DNA of 64,000 nucleotides from Shouchella xiaoxiensis (GTDB taxonomy: Bacteria > Bacillota > Bacilli > Bacillales > Bacillaceae_D): contig NZ_JAFBCV010000001.1 in assembly GCF_016907895.1 (NCBI RefSeq), forward strand, positions 186,001-250,000, written 5' to 3'. Shown here piece after piece: positions 15,682 through 24,676 of the stretch; positions within the stretch are counted from its first letter, which is position 1; each line of letters opens with the position of its first letter. The position numbers and the translations under genes were made by a program. The notes beneath the pieces are model-generated. The model worked only from the letters and a program-made list of their open reading frames with translations. It was not told the origin of the DNA and ran no database searches.

Positions 15682-16740
15682 ATGCTTGCAGCGTCTACAC
15701 GTAAACGTATTTTAATCGCAATCGTTTTACTCGTTCTTCTCATTCTTGCCTATTTTATTTTGCCTGTCTCGTTGCCATTAATTCTGTCGTTCTTCTTTGC
15801 GCTAGCGCTTGTGCCGTTGGTTCACGTTGTGATGCGCTTTTTAAAAGTGAGTAGGGCCATTGCCGTAACGCTTGTTTTTAGTGGGTTTATGTTCGTTCTT
15901 GCTTTTGTTGTTTACATTCTCACGGTTGTTTTAATTGCTCGGGGACTAGAATTTTATGAAAATGTGCCAACATACATTGCCCAGCTAAATGAAGGTTGGC
16001 TCCAGCTTGTCCTTTCCTATGAAGCGTTTTTCTCAAATGTACCGGGGGATATTGTGAACGCTATCAATAATCAAATGATGATCTCATTAAATAGTCTGCG
16101 GGCAAGCGTAAGTGAGCTTGATTTAATTGCTTATATCACAGCGGCCGTCTCAAGCATTCCTGGATACTTCATTTCCTTCCTTGTATTCTTAATTGCCTTG
16201 TTTTTATTTATGCTGGAGATGCCAAAGATCCAATCAATAACAACGTCTTACATGAAGGAAGAGACGCGAGAGAAAGTGGAGTTTATGGCGAAGCGTTTTG
16301 TGAACGTCATCGTTGGTTTCTTAAAAGCCCAGTTCATTGTTAGTATTCCTATCTTTATAGTATCTTATATCGCACTCTTATTTATTACGCCTGAAGTTGC
16401 TTTGACGATGGCTGTCGTTATCTGGATTATCGATTTAATTCCATTAATCGGTTCAATTGTTGTCTTAACGCCTTGGGCTCTCTATCTCTTTCTTGTCGGC
16501 GATTCAAGCACGGCCGTACAGCTGCTCATTCTAGCTGCCGTATTACTCGTTATTCGCAGAACGGTGGAGCCTAAAGTCATGGGCGTGCAAATTGGTCTAT
16601 CCCCGCTCGCAACATTAATTGCGATGTATCTCGGGGTTAGCTTTATGGGATTTATCGGCTTTCTTGTCGGTCCGTTAATTCTAATTGCCTTCAAATCGGC
16701 GAAGGAAGCAGGAATGATTAAATTAAATGTAAAAATATAA
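15682..16740 (+). CDS. AI-2E family transporter
   Basis: A 352-residue membrane protein with the layout of the TqsA/YdiK/YtvI group: two spans at 9-65, a third at 66-90, a long extracellular region (90-150), then five more spans. Characteristic stretches are VGFLKAQFIVSIPIF, IDLIPLIGSIVVLTPWALY, and VMGVQIGLSPLATLIAMYLG. Members export diverse small molecules or act as Na+/H+ antiporters in halo-alkaliphiles; AI-2 itself is only one case. The start at ATG 15682 follows AGAGGTTG. The substrate cannot be assigned. Confidence 0.88.
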   Translation: MLAASTRKRILIAIVLLVLLILAYFILPVSLPLILSFFFALALVPLVHVVMRFLKVSRAIAVTLVFSGFMFVLAFVVYILTVVLIARGLEFYENVPTYIAQLNEGWLQLVLSYEAFFSNVPGDIVNAINNQMMISLNSLRASVSELDLIAYITAAVSSIPGYFISFLVFLIALFLFMLEMPKIQSITTSYMKEETREKVEFMAKRFVNVIVGFLKAQFIVSIPIFIVSYIALLFITPEVALTMAVVIWIIDLIPLIGSIVVLTPWALYLFLVGDSSTAVQLLILAAVLLVIRRTVEPKVMGVQIGLSPLATLIAMYLGVSFMGFIGFLVGPLILIAFKSAKEAGMIKLNVKI

Positions 16741-16812
16741 GCGTTTTAGCTGTTTCTATGCATAAAGCAACCCTATTTAAATACCGAAATAAAGGCAAAA
16801 TCTAGAGCGTTT

Positions 16813-16896
16813 TGATTTCCAATTCAGGCGGAAGCTTGCCGCGGAGGATCGGCTGAGCCCCTTTTTCCGCTGGCGTCACCGCCTTCCTTTTCAATC
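16813..16896 (-). repeat. Dispersed intergenic repeat, short inverted copy
   Basis: The reverse complement matches 9432-9550 at both ends (GGAAGGCGGTGACGCC, GCGGAAAAAGGGG, GGCTCAGCCG, CCTCCGCGGCAAGCTTCCG, CTGAATTGGA) but lacks the internal 34 or so bases of that copy. It occupies most of the gene-free gap 16741-17008; the rest shows nothing recognisable. Confidence 0.75.
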
Positions 16897-17008
16897 AAAA
16901 ATAGAGCCGTCTAGTTCGGGAATTGAAAGGAGGCGGTTTTGTTGAGCGTAATCCAAACCGATAATAATCAGGAGAACTATGTCTCCCAACATCTCTTCTA
17001 AAGTCGAA

Positions 17009-17046
17009 AAAAACAGGTCCCCCTATCATCTGGGAAACCTGTTTTT
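17009..17046. terminator. Terminator after the DUF5996 gene
   Basis: AAAAACAGGT (17009-17018) pairs with ACCTGTTTTT (17037-17046); an inner CCC/GGG pairing extends the stem. T-runs lie on both sides, so it works for the minus-strand gene. Confidence 0.8.
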
Positions 17047-17050
17047 ACGT

Positions 17051-17947
17051 CTAATCTTGGTGGTTTTCTTTCATCTTAAGTGGAAGGTGGTAGTGGTCAC
17101 AGTTCTCCCAGTCGAGATAATCTTTTAGCATCCGGTATGACTGATCGAAGAAATTGACGATCTTAGTAGAGGTTTCTCCTTTCACATCTTCAAGTTCCAA
17201 AATAAACTCCATCAATGTCTCATCAAAATAACTGCCGTCTGGAAATGGTGGCGCACACTCGAAAGTAATTGTCGGAAATGGATAACCGAGAACAAAGAAG
17301 GTCGGTCCGCTGAAGTTGTCGTCGCCAAACCAGAAGCCGAACTCAATCATCGGCTCATCAAACGCAGCGCGCTCAATTACTTTCGAATCGTCTGGAAAAG
17401 GTTGATGTTCATTGTATACAAGGGCACAAGAAACATCGAACGTTCCCCAAAACAGGCCAGGCTTGATTTTTCTCGATCTGAGGGGAGCAAGAAATGTCGT
17501 TTCGACGGAATGCGCCAATTTGAAATAGGACAGCACCTTTTTTGAACGATCTGCATCATAGTGATGGTGTTCTGTATCTTCTTCAAACGGAGTAGTCGTA
17601 TCCATTTCTTGCGGTCTCGTGTTAATCGGTATGTCTATGCCAACTTCTTGTAAATGTTTTTGTAACAAGTGGTAGTATTCTTTAATTGTCACACCATCTT
17701 TGAGTGGAATTGTCAACATTCTTTCTGTTGTAACAATCTCAATCTGGTGGTGAATGAGATTAATGGATAAAGAGAATGACTCACCTTTATGAGTAAGCAA
17801 CCCAGTTGAAACACCTTGAACGGTAATGTCGAGGATAATGTGCTCCCATTGAGGTTCTTGATGCGCCAAGGCGACTTTGTACTTTCCTAACATCTGCGTT
17901 AATAAGTGCAAGGTGCGTTTTTCGTTTTCCCATTCTTTGTATAACAT
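17051..17947 (-). CDS. DUF5996 family protein
   Basis: A 298-residue cytoplasmic protein. Family landmarks appear in order: WENEKRTLHLLTQMLGKYKVAL near the start, WEHIILDITVQGVSTGLL, SLSINLIHHQIEI, KEYYHLLQKHLQEVGIDIPI, PFEEDTEHHHYD near 120, GLFWGTFDVSCALV near 185, and EFGFWFGDDNF. The family is widespread and uncharacterised; a metal or small-molecule binding role is only a guess from conserved His/Asp. The start at ATG 17947 follows GGAGGTATATGA. It lies just downstream of the second acidic lipoprotein gene on the same strand. Confidence 0.85.
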   Translation of the reverse strand: MLYKEWENEKRTLHLLTQMLGKYKVALAHQEPQWEHIILDITVQGVSTGLLTHKGESFSLSINLIHHQIEIVTTERMLTIPLKDGVTIKEYYHLLQKHLQEVGIDIPINTRPQEMDTTTPFEEDTEHHHYDADRSKKVLSYFKLAHSVETTFLAPLRSRKIKPGLFWGTFDVSCALVYNEHQPFPDDSKVIERAAFDEPMIEFGFWFGDDNFSGPTFFVLGYPFPTITFECAPPFPDGSYFDETLMEFILELEDVKGETSTKIVNFFDQSYRMLKDYLDWENCDHYHLPLKMKENHQD

Positions 17948-17981
17948 TCATATACCTCCATTTTTTCACTCATTTACTTAG

Positions 17982-19007
17982 TTATTCTTTTAACAACGGA
18001 AAAACAGAAATGACTTGATCTGTTTCATTCACAAGGTGAAGTTCTTCTACTTGAAAGTCTAGAGCAGCTAGCTGAAGAACTTGCTCAAAATCGATTCGTT
18101 CTTGTTCCGTTGGGTCTGCCTCAGAATGAATCTGGTAGCGAACAATTGCTTGATCACCCTCAATCCTTGCTTCTTCAATTTCTATACCGTCGTAAATACC
18201 AGAATAGTAAGGCACTTCCTCAGCTTCAATCGTTGCCATTGTTTCGATTGTCTCCTCGAAAGAAAACAATTCATCTCCTTCACCGTAAATCGATTCTTCT
18301 GTAACAATCCCACTTACGTACGTGCTCTCGCCACGCTTTGAGCTGTCTAATGAAACGACATAATAACCACGGTTCGGTTCTGGCTCAATTGCAATCGGTT
18401 CTTCCCAAATACTCTCAGCAAAAGTAAGTCCTCTTTCCCCATCTTGATTAAAGAGATTTACTTCACTGATTCCGTATTTGAAACCAAGCTCATGCAGCAC
18501 CTCCCAGAACTGATTCGATTCTGTCGAAGCCATACTCAAGACATCCTCTTCATCAAAGTAGAGGTTAGCGACCGTTCCTTCGACCGCAAAATCAGTCATG
18601 TTCGAGAAATGCTGTCGTTGTGATAGATCACTTTCAGTAAGTGATTCAAACAAAAGCTGTTCGCGTGTCATCTCATCAGTTGTGCGCAGGAAGTAGAGTT
18701 GTAGCGGCAGTTCTTCGGATCGCTCTAGATGAATGATGTATTCCCCCGTAACCTGTTCTTCACTGTACTCAGACGGATCATCTTCTTCTCCAGCTCCGTT
18801 TTCATTATCGGTGTCTTCAGTTTCATTGTTGTCAAGATCATCTGTTGATTCGTCATCCTCTTCATTTTCAACAGGTTCTGTCATGTTCGTGCCTGCCTCT
18901 TCATTGGAGCTTGAATCAACCGAAGTGTTCGATGCATCGTCATCACTGCAAGCGGCAAGAGAAAAAGTTAAGCTGCTAAGCAGCACAACGGTCGTCATTT
19001 TTTTCAA
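17982..19007 (-). CDS. Acidic-linker lipoprotein, paralogue of 1230-2291
   Basis: A 341-residue lipoprotein. I place the start at the TTG at 19007, because GGAGGGG lies just before it and it gives MKKMTTVVLLSSLTFSLAAC, a proper signal peptide and lipobox. Residues 25-75 are a D/E/S/N linker. The folded part shares FSFEETxETM and the near-terminal LQLAALDF with the lipoprotein at 1230-2291, together with similar strand-helix spacing (ISEVNLFNQDGE vs IEEISFFNPDGE). So they are diverged paralogues of unknown function, possibly GerMN-like. It is encoded upstream of the DUF5996 gene with a 34-base gap. Confidence 0.8.
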   Translation of the reverse strand: MKKMTTVVLLSSLTFSLAACSDDDASNTSVDSSSNEEAGTNMTEPVENEEDDESTDDLDNNETEDTDNENGAGEEDDPSEYSEEQVTGEYIIHLERSEELPLQLYFLRTTDEMTREQLLFESLTESDLSQRQHFSNMTDFAVEGTVANLYFDEEDVLSMASTESNQFWEVLHELGFKYGISEVNLFNQDGERGLTFAESIWEEPIAIEPEPNRGYYVVSLDSSKRGESTYVSGIVTEESIYGEGDELFSFEETIETMATIEAEEVPYYSGIYDGIEIEEARIEGDQAIVRYQIHSEADPTEQERIDFEQVLQLAALDFQVEELHLVNETDQVISVFPLLKE

Positions 19008-19156
19008 AAGAACCCCTCCAAAATAAACCAGTTTTAGAGAACTGTTCCCGAGCAAGGGAAAATGAAACGCCTAATCTAAGATTTAGAGTTAGGATAAAGT
19101 CATTAAACGTAAACGTTTGACTGCAGCTATCATTGAGATCAACAGGCTAATTCTCT

Positions 19157-19186
19157 TTGAACAATTCGTTGTATGACATTTATAAT
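19157..19186 (+). promoter_or_regulatory. SigA promoter of 19212-19688
   Basis: TTGAAC (19157-19162) and a perfect TATAAT (19181-19186) with an 18-base spacer, 26 bases before the ATG. Confidence 0.7.
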
Positions 19187-19211
19187 AAAATGAAAAAGAG
19201 GTGGGAATGCG

Positions 19212-19688
19212 ATGTTCGACATTGTTCAAGAACCTAAAGGGGAAATTTACTCCGAGCTGTTAGACGTTTTATTCGAGGTCTCGGATCGTTTTGAATTGAT
19301 TTTGCGAAACGATATGCTGGGAAAGAACAAGAAGAAAGCGATCGATTCATATGAATTGATCTTAGCGAAGTTAGCGCCGTACCTTATTGAAATGAACGAA
19401 AAGTCAGAGTGGGCAAGCAATCGGTTAGTAGGAGGAGCAACGGCATTCGTCTACGAATACAAAGCGACGGAAGAAGCAAAGCTTGTGATCAAACAGCTGT
19501 CTGATTCTCTATATCAGTGGATCATGCCCAAGTTGCCGGAGGATTTATCTTTTTATAAAAATGGAAGAGTTGTAATCGCGGTGTCATCACATGAGGAGTT
19601 CGCCACATTATTTCCTGATCATACGCATAACGCTGAGCGAACGCTGAGAAAGCTCAATCATATCGAAGGGTTATTGTTGGAGAGATGA
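19212..19688 (+). CDS. Uncharacterised helical cytoplasmic protein
   Basis: A 158-residue protein with no signal or membrane segment, mostly predicted helix, rich in Glu and Lys. Landmarks are YSELLDVLFEVSDRFELILRND and LAKLAPYLIEMNEKSEW. I do not recognise the family. A decayed second copy of the middle of this gene lies at 28685-28800, on the far side of the toxin/immunity array, so a duplication once spanned or bordered that array. The start at ATG 19212 follows AAAGAGGTGGG and has its own promoter. Confidence 0.75.
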   Translation: MFDIVQEPKGEIYSELLDVLFEVSDRFELILRNDMLGKNKKKAIDSYELILAKLAPYLIEMNEKSEWASNRLVGGATAFVYEYKATEEAKLVIKQLSDSLYQWIMPKLPEDLSFYKNGRVVIAVSSHEEFATLFPDHTHNAERTLRKLNHIEGLLLER

Positions 19689-19898
19689 GAAGAGTAAAGT
19701 TCTGTGCTCATATGAAGGAGTGAGTCTCATAAGCAAAGGAGATAAAAATTCTTAGTGGCATGAGGGTAAAACAAATACTGGGGTATTGGCTAAATTGACT
19801 AGCTTATTATTAAGTACAGTTAAGGCAGTATGAAAAACAGAAGAGGTCTAAATTCCTTATTCAGTCTTTTCTTAATAGAACAATTCCGATATTTCCGA

Positions 19899-19923
19899 TA
19901 CAATTGGAACAGACATCCAATTG
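19899..19923 (+). promoter_or_regulatory. Leader stem-loop of immunity paralogue A
   Basis: ACAATTGGA (19899-19907) pairs perfectly with TCCAATTGT (19915-19923), ending 7 bases before AAAGGTG. The same element precedes paralogue D at 22291-22315, within about 65 bases of near-identical leader (TCTTTTCTTAATAGAACAATT onward). There is no U-tract, so it is an operator or translational element rather than a terminator. Confidence 0.45.
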
Positions 19924-19944
19924 TTCGGCAAAGGTGTGAGCAAC

Positions 19945-20598
19945 TTGAAAAGAGGCGTACTGATTTCTATTTTAATCATCTGCATCATTGTCGGAGGTTT
20001 CTTTGTGATACGTGCGATGAATCAAGCAGAAGATGTCGCCTTGAGCGATGATTTTACGAGTCGATTTCTTGATACAACTGTAGAAACGGATCAAGGTTTT
20101 CATTACTTTGAATCGGGAAATGGGAAGTTTTCGATGTGGTTGCCTGAGAATTTTAAAATAAATGACCGAGGCGCACAATATGTCTCCAAAGAACAGTATG
20201 AATCATTCATTGCAAACTCAAATACAAATGATCATTTGAGACAATCGATAGTTGTTTTCTATGAAGGAGAAAGGTCTGCCGAGGATATTGAATTTGCTTT
20301 AAACGATCTTCTCGAAGATTCAAGTTATGAAAATGAGTATCAAGAGGACACGAATGAAACGATGGTTTTTTACCATGGCTCTTCATACACTGAAGTGGAA
20401 GGGACAGATGTAACGAATGGCAGCCCAAATGCAAATACACCTAACTCCTATTTTGCACTTGTAACGAATACCACGAAAGAACGCTACTTTACAATCCGTT
20501 TTAATGGTGTATGCGAGAAGGGTGAAGACTGTAGTGAACCATACAAAGAGATGGAAAAAACGTTTTCTACTATACTGAAAAGCATAAAATTTGAGTAG
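19945..20598 (+). CDS. Immunity-like membrane-anchored protein, paralogue A
   Basis: A 217-residue protein, first of eight paralogues. All share an N-terminal basic tip, one membrane helix (LISILIICIIVGGFFVIRAM), and then a near-invariant outside segment DFTSRF...ETDxGFHYFESGNGKFSMWxP, followed by a variable domain with a late Cys pair (C-x5-C, here CEKGEDC). The start is a TTG at 19945, because AAAGGTGTGA lies 5-8 bases upstream in every paralogue; the longer frame from 19921 begins inside the leader stem-loop. I infer outward-facing immunity to a lipase-type toxin, from the position and the lipoprotein relative at 60271. No domain database family is certain. Confidence 0.75.
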   Translation: MKRGVLISILIICIIVGGFFVIRAMNQAEDVALSDDFTSRFLDTTVETDQGFHYFESGNGKFSMWLPENFKINDRGAQYVSKEQYESFIANSNTNDHLRQSIVVFYEGERSAEDIEFALNDLLEDSSYENEYQEDTNETMVFYHGSSYTEVEGTDVTNGSPNANTPNSYFALVTNTTKERYFTIRFNGVCEKGEDCSEPYKEMEKTFSTILKSIKFE

Positions 20599-20720
20599 GT
20601 GAGCGAGTCGTCTTGAAAAGTAACCTTTTTAATATACAGAGTGAGAAAACACTCCAACAATAGTTTATGAACAAAGCAGGCTTTCCTTATAGATATTCGT
20701 TTAGCGAAGGTGTGAGCAAC

Positions 20721-21383
20721 TTGAAAAAAGGCGTACTGATTTTTGTTTTTATAATCTGTTTTATTGTCGGCGGTTTTTTTGTTACACGAGCAATGAATCA
20801 AGCAGAAGATGTCGCCTTGAGCGATGATTTTACAAGCAGTTTTATTAATGAAGATGTAGAAACGGATGAAGGCTTTCATTACTTTGAGTCGGGAAATAGG
20901 AAGTTTTCGATGTGGTTTCCTGAGGGGTATTATGTTGGAAATAATCATGCTCAATATTCCAGCAAGCCTCATAGCGAGATTATTAATCTTTTTGAAGAAA
21001 GCGAAAATGAAAATGGTTATAAAGGAGTTTTTCAAATTAGCTATAGAGACAACATATCTAATGAAAGAGCCCAATTACGGTTAGAACGTTTGTTAGAAGA
21101 TTTTAGTTATGATAACCAATATGAAACGATTGATAATGAGAGCGCTATTATTTATTATGGAGCATCTAATTATGAGCTTGTGGGCAGGCAAGGTAAAAAA
21201 ACAGATCCATCTTTAAGTTTCACTAATCGCTTCTTTGCTTTGATACAAGCAAAAAATAGTGATGAAATAATCGCACTTAATTATCGATTATCATGTCCTG
21301 AATCAATGGGATGCAGCTATGATGATAACAGTGAGAGGATATTTTTTGAAAAGTTTATAGAAAATATTCATTTTACTGAGTAG
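20721..21383 (+). CDS. Immunity-like membrane-anchored protein, paralogue B
   Basis: A 220-residue member of the array. The first 75 residues are almost identical to paralogue A at protein and DNA level; then the sequence diverges (VGNNHAQYSSKPHSEIINLFEE...). The Cys pair is CPESMGC. The TTG start at 20721 follows GAAGGTGTGAGCAAC. An upstream in-frame ATG at 20667 would place 18 polar residues before the membrane helix and has no ribosome site. It lies 122 bases after paralogue A without a clear terminator between. Confidence 0.75.
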   Translation: MKKGVLIFVFIICFIVGGFFVTRAMNQAEDVALSDDFTSSFINEDVETDEGFHYFESGNRKFSMWFPEGYYVGNNHAQYSSKPHSEIINLFEESENENGYKGVFQISYRDNISNERAQLRLERLLEDFSYDNQYETIDNESAIIYYGASNYELVGRQGKKTDPSLSFTNRFFALIQAKNSDEIIALNYRLSCPESMGCSYDDNSERIFFEKFIENIHFTE

Positions 21384-21457
21384 AAGAATTGATAGAAAAT
21401 GAATCTCATTCTTGTCTTTTTGTAATAGAACAATTGTATCGCAAAGGTGTGAGCAAC

Positions 21458-22108
21458 TTGAAAAAAGGCGTACTGATTTCTGTTTTAATCATCTGCATCA
21501 TTGTCGGAAGTTTCTTTGTAATACGAGCGATGAATCAAGCAGAAGATGTCGCCTTGAGCGATGATTTTACAAGTCGTTTTATTGATGAAGATGTAGAAAC
21601 GGATGAGGGTTTTCATTACTTTGAGTCGGGAAATGATAAGTTTTCGATGTGGTTTCCTGAGGGGTATATCTTAGAAGGCAAGCCGTCTTATGTGAGCAAA
21701 GAAAGTTACGAAACAATAAACCTTTTTAAAAAGGCTGACGATGATGAACAGAAGTTAATTAAAATGACCTATTATAAGGGGGGAGATCTAGGACAGGTAG
21801 ATGGTAATTTGTCTCTTTTAATTAGTGATTATGGATTTAATGATCATTATGAAGTGAGCAATACAGACGAGACACACATCTATTCTGGCAAATCGTATGT
21901 AGAATTAATAGAAAATCGAGCTAAGCCTAAAGAGCCAACTGACGACACACCTGCTAACCAGTATTTTGCTTTAATAAAAAATCAGCAGACAGACCAACAT
22001 GTAACCGTTAGTTATGAGATTCATTGTTCGGTCGATTGTTCTAGCAATGTTTTGATGGAAAGGAGTTTTTTTGATTCCGTTGTAAGAAGTATTCGATTTC
22101 AAGATTAG
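21458..22108 (+). CDS. Immunity-like membrane-anchored protein, paralogue C
   Basis: A 216-residue member, TTG start at 21458 after AAAGGTGTGAGCAAC. It keeps the membrane helix and DFTSRFIDEDVETDEGFHYF block, with GNDKF in place of GNGKF. The variable part has LEGKPSYVSKESYETINLF and many Lys/Asp. Its Cys pair is shorter than in the others (C-x3-C, HCSVDC). A terminator follows at 22221-22248, so A-C may form one transcript. Confidence 0.75.
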   Translation: MKKGVLISVLIICIIVGSFFVIRAMNQAEDVALSDDFTSRFIDEDVETDEGFHYFESGNDKFSMWFPEGYILEGKPSYVSKESYETINLFKKADDDEQKLIKMTYYKGGDLGQVDGNLSLLISDYGFNDHYEVSNTDETHIYSGKSYVELIENRAKPKEPTDDTPANQYFALIKNQQTDQHVTVSYEIHCSVDCSSNVLMERSFFDSVVRSIRFQD

Positions 22109-22220
22109 CTTTAGGTTTATTTAATATAAAGGATAAAGTAGGAATAATTTTTCAATTTTAGGGTATAGGCTTAACTGAAAAACATATTAAAGAATGGTCA
22201 AACCACGATGATAAGCAATT

Positions 22221-22249
22221 GGGCTTCATGCTAAAGTCCACTTTTTTTG
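22221..22249 (+). terminator. Terminator between paralogues C and D
   Basis: GGGCTT (22221-22226) pairs with AAGTCC (22234-22239), one G-U pair, followed by ACTTTTTTTG. The stem is short but the U-tract is strong. The open stretch before it (about 22150-22255) could be a decayed coding fragment, but I cannot match it to anything. Confidence 0.55.
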
Positions 22250-22335
22250 ATTCAGTCTTTTCTTAATAGAACAATTTCATTATTTCCTATACAATTGGCA
22301 TAGACATCCAATTGTTTGGCAAAGGTGTGATCAAA

Positions 22336-23001
22336 TTGAAAAAAGGTATACTGATTTCTATTTTAACGATCTGTTTCATTGTAGGAGGTTTTTTTGTGAC
22401 AAGAGCTATGAATCAATCTGACGATGTCGCTTTAAGCGATGAATTCACAAGTAGTTTTATTGATGAAGATGTTGAAACGGATGAAGGTTTTCATCACTTT
22501 GAATCGGGAAATGGGAAGTTTTCGATGTGGTTTCCTAGTCATTTTTATGTAGAAGAAGAAGCTCCTTTCTACGTTTCAAAAGAGCACTATGAATTATATA
22601 ACTTATTCAATCGTTCATCCAAAGAGGGAGAACTGAATAAATCAATTACAGTACGCTATTTAACAGATGTAGATGAAGAACAAGCTCAACTTAGGTTTGA
22701 AAATATTTTAGAAGAGATGGGTTTCAATGGTATTTATGATGATGATGATGAGATAAATTCAAACGGAATACTTAAGGGTAAATCTACAGTTACTATGGAG
22801 AATAAAGAAACAATTATTAGCGACCCTCTTGAAAATCCTGCTAATCGATACTTTGCTGTTATCAAAAGTAACCAATCTGATGAATTACTAGAAGTAACTT
22901 ATCGAATTGATTGTTCGGAAGATAGTTCTTGTACAATAGACTCAAATGAAGAAGAGAGTTTCTTCAATAATCTGGTTAGAAATATTGTTTTTAGAAAGTA
23001 G
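22336..23001 (+). CDS. Immunity-like membrane-anchored protein, paralogue D
   Basis: A 221-residue member, TTG start at 22336 after AAAGGTGTGATCAAA. It is the closest relative of paralogue F along its whole length, including the variable part (APFYVSKEHYxLYNLF, LNKSITVRYLTDVD, PLENPANRYFAVIKSNQSD), so the two come from a recent duplication. The Cys pair is CSEDSSC. It ends 11 bases before the start of the lipase-like gene, so it is the paralogue most tightly coupled to the toxin and the best candidate for its cognate immunity protein. Confidence 0.78.
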   Translation: MKKGILISILTICFIVGGFFVTRAMNQSDDVALSDEFTSSFIDEDVETDEGFHHFESGNGKFSMWFPSHFYVEEEAPFYVSKEHYELYNLFNRSSKEGELNKSITVRYLTDVDEEQAQLRFENILEEMGFNGIYDDDDEINSNGILKGKSTVTMENKETIISDPLENPANRYFAVIKSNQSDELLEVTYRIDCSEDSSCTIDSNEEESFFNNLVRNIVFRK

Positions 23002-23012
23002 GTGTGAATGGA

Positions 23013-24662
23013 TTGTCTTCTCTTGATAATCATATACGTAATGAGCTTACAAAGTTGCAATATGATGATGGATTCAATATTGATACAGTCGTGAATGCTT
23101 TAAGAAACCACGATATTAATGACATAGCAGAAGAAGATATTAAGATTTACACGAGTAACGGAGAGGGTATTTCAAAGAAAATCGGAAATGACTCAGGTTT
23201 CGATGGGGCAGCGATCCAGATTGACACCGCTGATGGGACAGAAATATATTATATAGCAAGAGGCACTGAGATGGACTTAGATTCTCCTGAAGACATTGTA
23301 TATGATGGTGTAGGTGTTGCTACAGGAGTAGCTGATGATCAATTAGTGGACGCTGAGCTGTTTTATGAAGCCGTGGAAAATAGTGTGAAAACTAATCTGA
23401 ATGAAGAAGAAATAAACAATATTGAGCGATATGGAGATGGACATTCACTCGGAGGTCATTTGATCATTAGTCTCGCTCTTCAGAAAAAAAATTTTCAAGA
23501 TGTGAGAGGTCAAAATGATGCTCCAGTAAATTTAAAGCAGCTGATCTTTTTTGACGAAGATTTTTTTAATTATCTATCGATAGAGGTTTCAATTGACGAC
23601 GTTACAAACATCCCACCCGAAGATCTTGAACTTCTCGCTCGTGATTTCTACGCAGATGAAGCAAAAGTAATTTCCCACACGCGCGTTCGTGGTGAACCTC
23701 TTTATGCCCAAACAATTCCCAATACATTGTATATCGGAAACGACATCTACTATATTGGGGATTCGAATTCTCCAGAGTTTCCTAATGTATTTGATTCGTC
23801 AACGACAGGCCCTGGTTTTTTTGATCCATTGAGGGGCAGTTTGGGAATCTTTTTTGATCTCGGAATAGGGATTAAAACGAAAGCTGATTCGTATATGTAT
23901 GATGCTCATATTGGTCGCGTTATGGGATTAATTGGTGCGATGGGTGAAGAGATGACGGTTGCGGAGATTACGGAGATAATTGAAACGGCCCAGAGCAATC
24001 CTTATGCGGCAATCCAATTAATTCCCGATGACGAACTGGCGCGTTTAGTTAGTACGCTTGGAATGAGTCATCTTATGGAAGGGCTTATGGTATTAAGTAA
24101 TACAGCAGTATGGGAGAAAGCGCGCGATATTGTTGTACATATGGACCAAATGGACTTGCATAGTATTCAATCTCTCATCGATTTATACAACGATCCGAAT
24201 GTTCAAAAGGTGACGTATCGCCTTGAACCGGGTACAACCAATCATATTCGCCTTGATATTGCAACGCTTTTTGGGGGAATGCGCGCTCTTGAGGGGGCAC
24301 TTGAAGAAAAAAGAGAGGCCCTTGGGAAACTTTATCAATACCGGCAATTTGAGATGCACGAACGGTTCTTTGAGGAACGTGAGCGTATTGAATCGATGAT
24401 GAGCGATAAAGAATCTAACTGGCAGGCTTTTTTGAGTGAAGTAGGCTTTAACTGGAACAAAGACACGATTCATAAGCCTGTCGGGGTGACATTTAGAAAA
24501 GAATTTGACCCCATTCATCCTGCTGCTGTTGAAAATGTTGACTGGATTATTGAAACATACGAGCATGAAATTACAGAGTTGGAATCGATGCTTTCCGATT
24601 ATAAAGAAACGATGCATGTCCTCTTTGAAACAGATGAGGAATTGGCAGCCTTAATTCGATAA
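23013..24662 (+). CDS. Lipase-like T7SS-type toxin, reverse domain order
   Basis: A 549-residue protein without signal peptide or membrane span. Residues about 65-230 are an alpha/beta hydrolase of the lipase-3 kind: YYIARGTE oxyanion strand near 80, a nucleophile elbow GHSLGGH near 143-149 (Ser about 145), then FFDEDFF. NIPPEDLELLARDFY near 200 is shared with the protein at 60975. From about 390 to the end it is helical and charged, as expected for an LXG-like secretion region. This resembles TslA of S. aureus (lipase first, targeting helices last) and DUF6792-type proteins. I chose the TTG at 23013 because its spacing from AGGTGTGA copies the paralogues; a GTG at 23004 is possible. Confidence 0.75.
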   Translation: MSSLDNHIRNELTKLQYDDGFNIDTVVNALRNHDINDIAEEDIKIYTSNGEGISKKIGNDSGFDGAAIQIDTADGTEIYYIARGTEMDLDSPEDIVYDGVGVATGVADDQLVDAELFYEAVENSVKTNLNEEEINNIERYGDGHSLGGHLIISLALQKKNFQDVRGQNDAPVNLKQLIFFDEDFFNYLSIEVSIDDVTNIPPEDLELLARDFYADEAKVISHTRVRGEPLYAQTIPNTLYIGNDIYYIGDSNSPEFPNVFDSSTTGPGFFDPLRGSLGIFFDLGIGIKTKADSYMYDAHIGRVMGLIGAMGEEMTVAEITEIIETAQSNPYAAIQLIPDDELARLVSTLGMSHLMEGLMVLSNTAVWEKARDIVVHMDQMDLHSIQSLIDLYNDPNVQKVTYRLEPGTTNHIRLDIATLFGGMRALEGALEEKREALGKLYQYRQFEMHERFFEERERIESMMSDKESNWQAFLSEVGFNWNKDTIHKPVGVTFRKEFDPIHPAAVENVDWIIETYEHEITELESMLSDYKETMHVLFETDEELAALIR

Positions 24663-24676
24663 GGAGGTGAGAATTC

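Noticed and set aside
20484-21074. Long minus-strand frame of 196 codons across paralogues A and B
   Set aside because: A shadow of the repeated plus-strand genes; similar shadows recur opposite each paralogue and no ribosome site is present.
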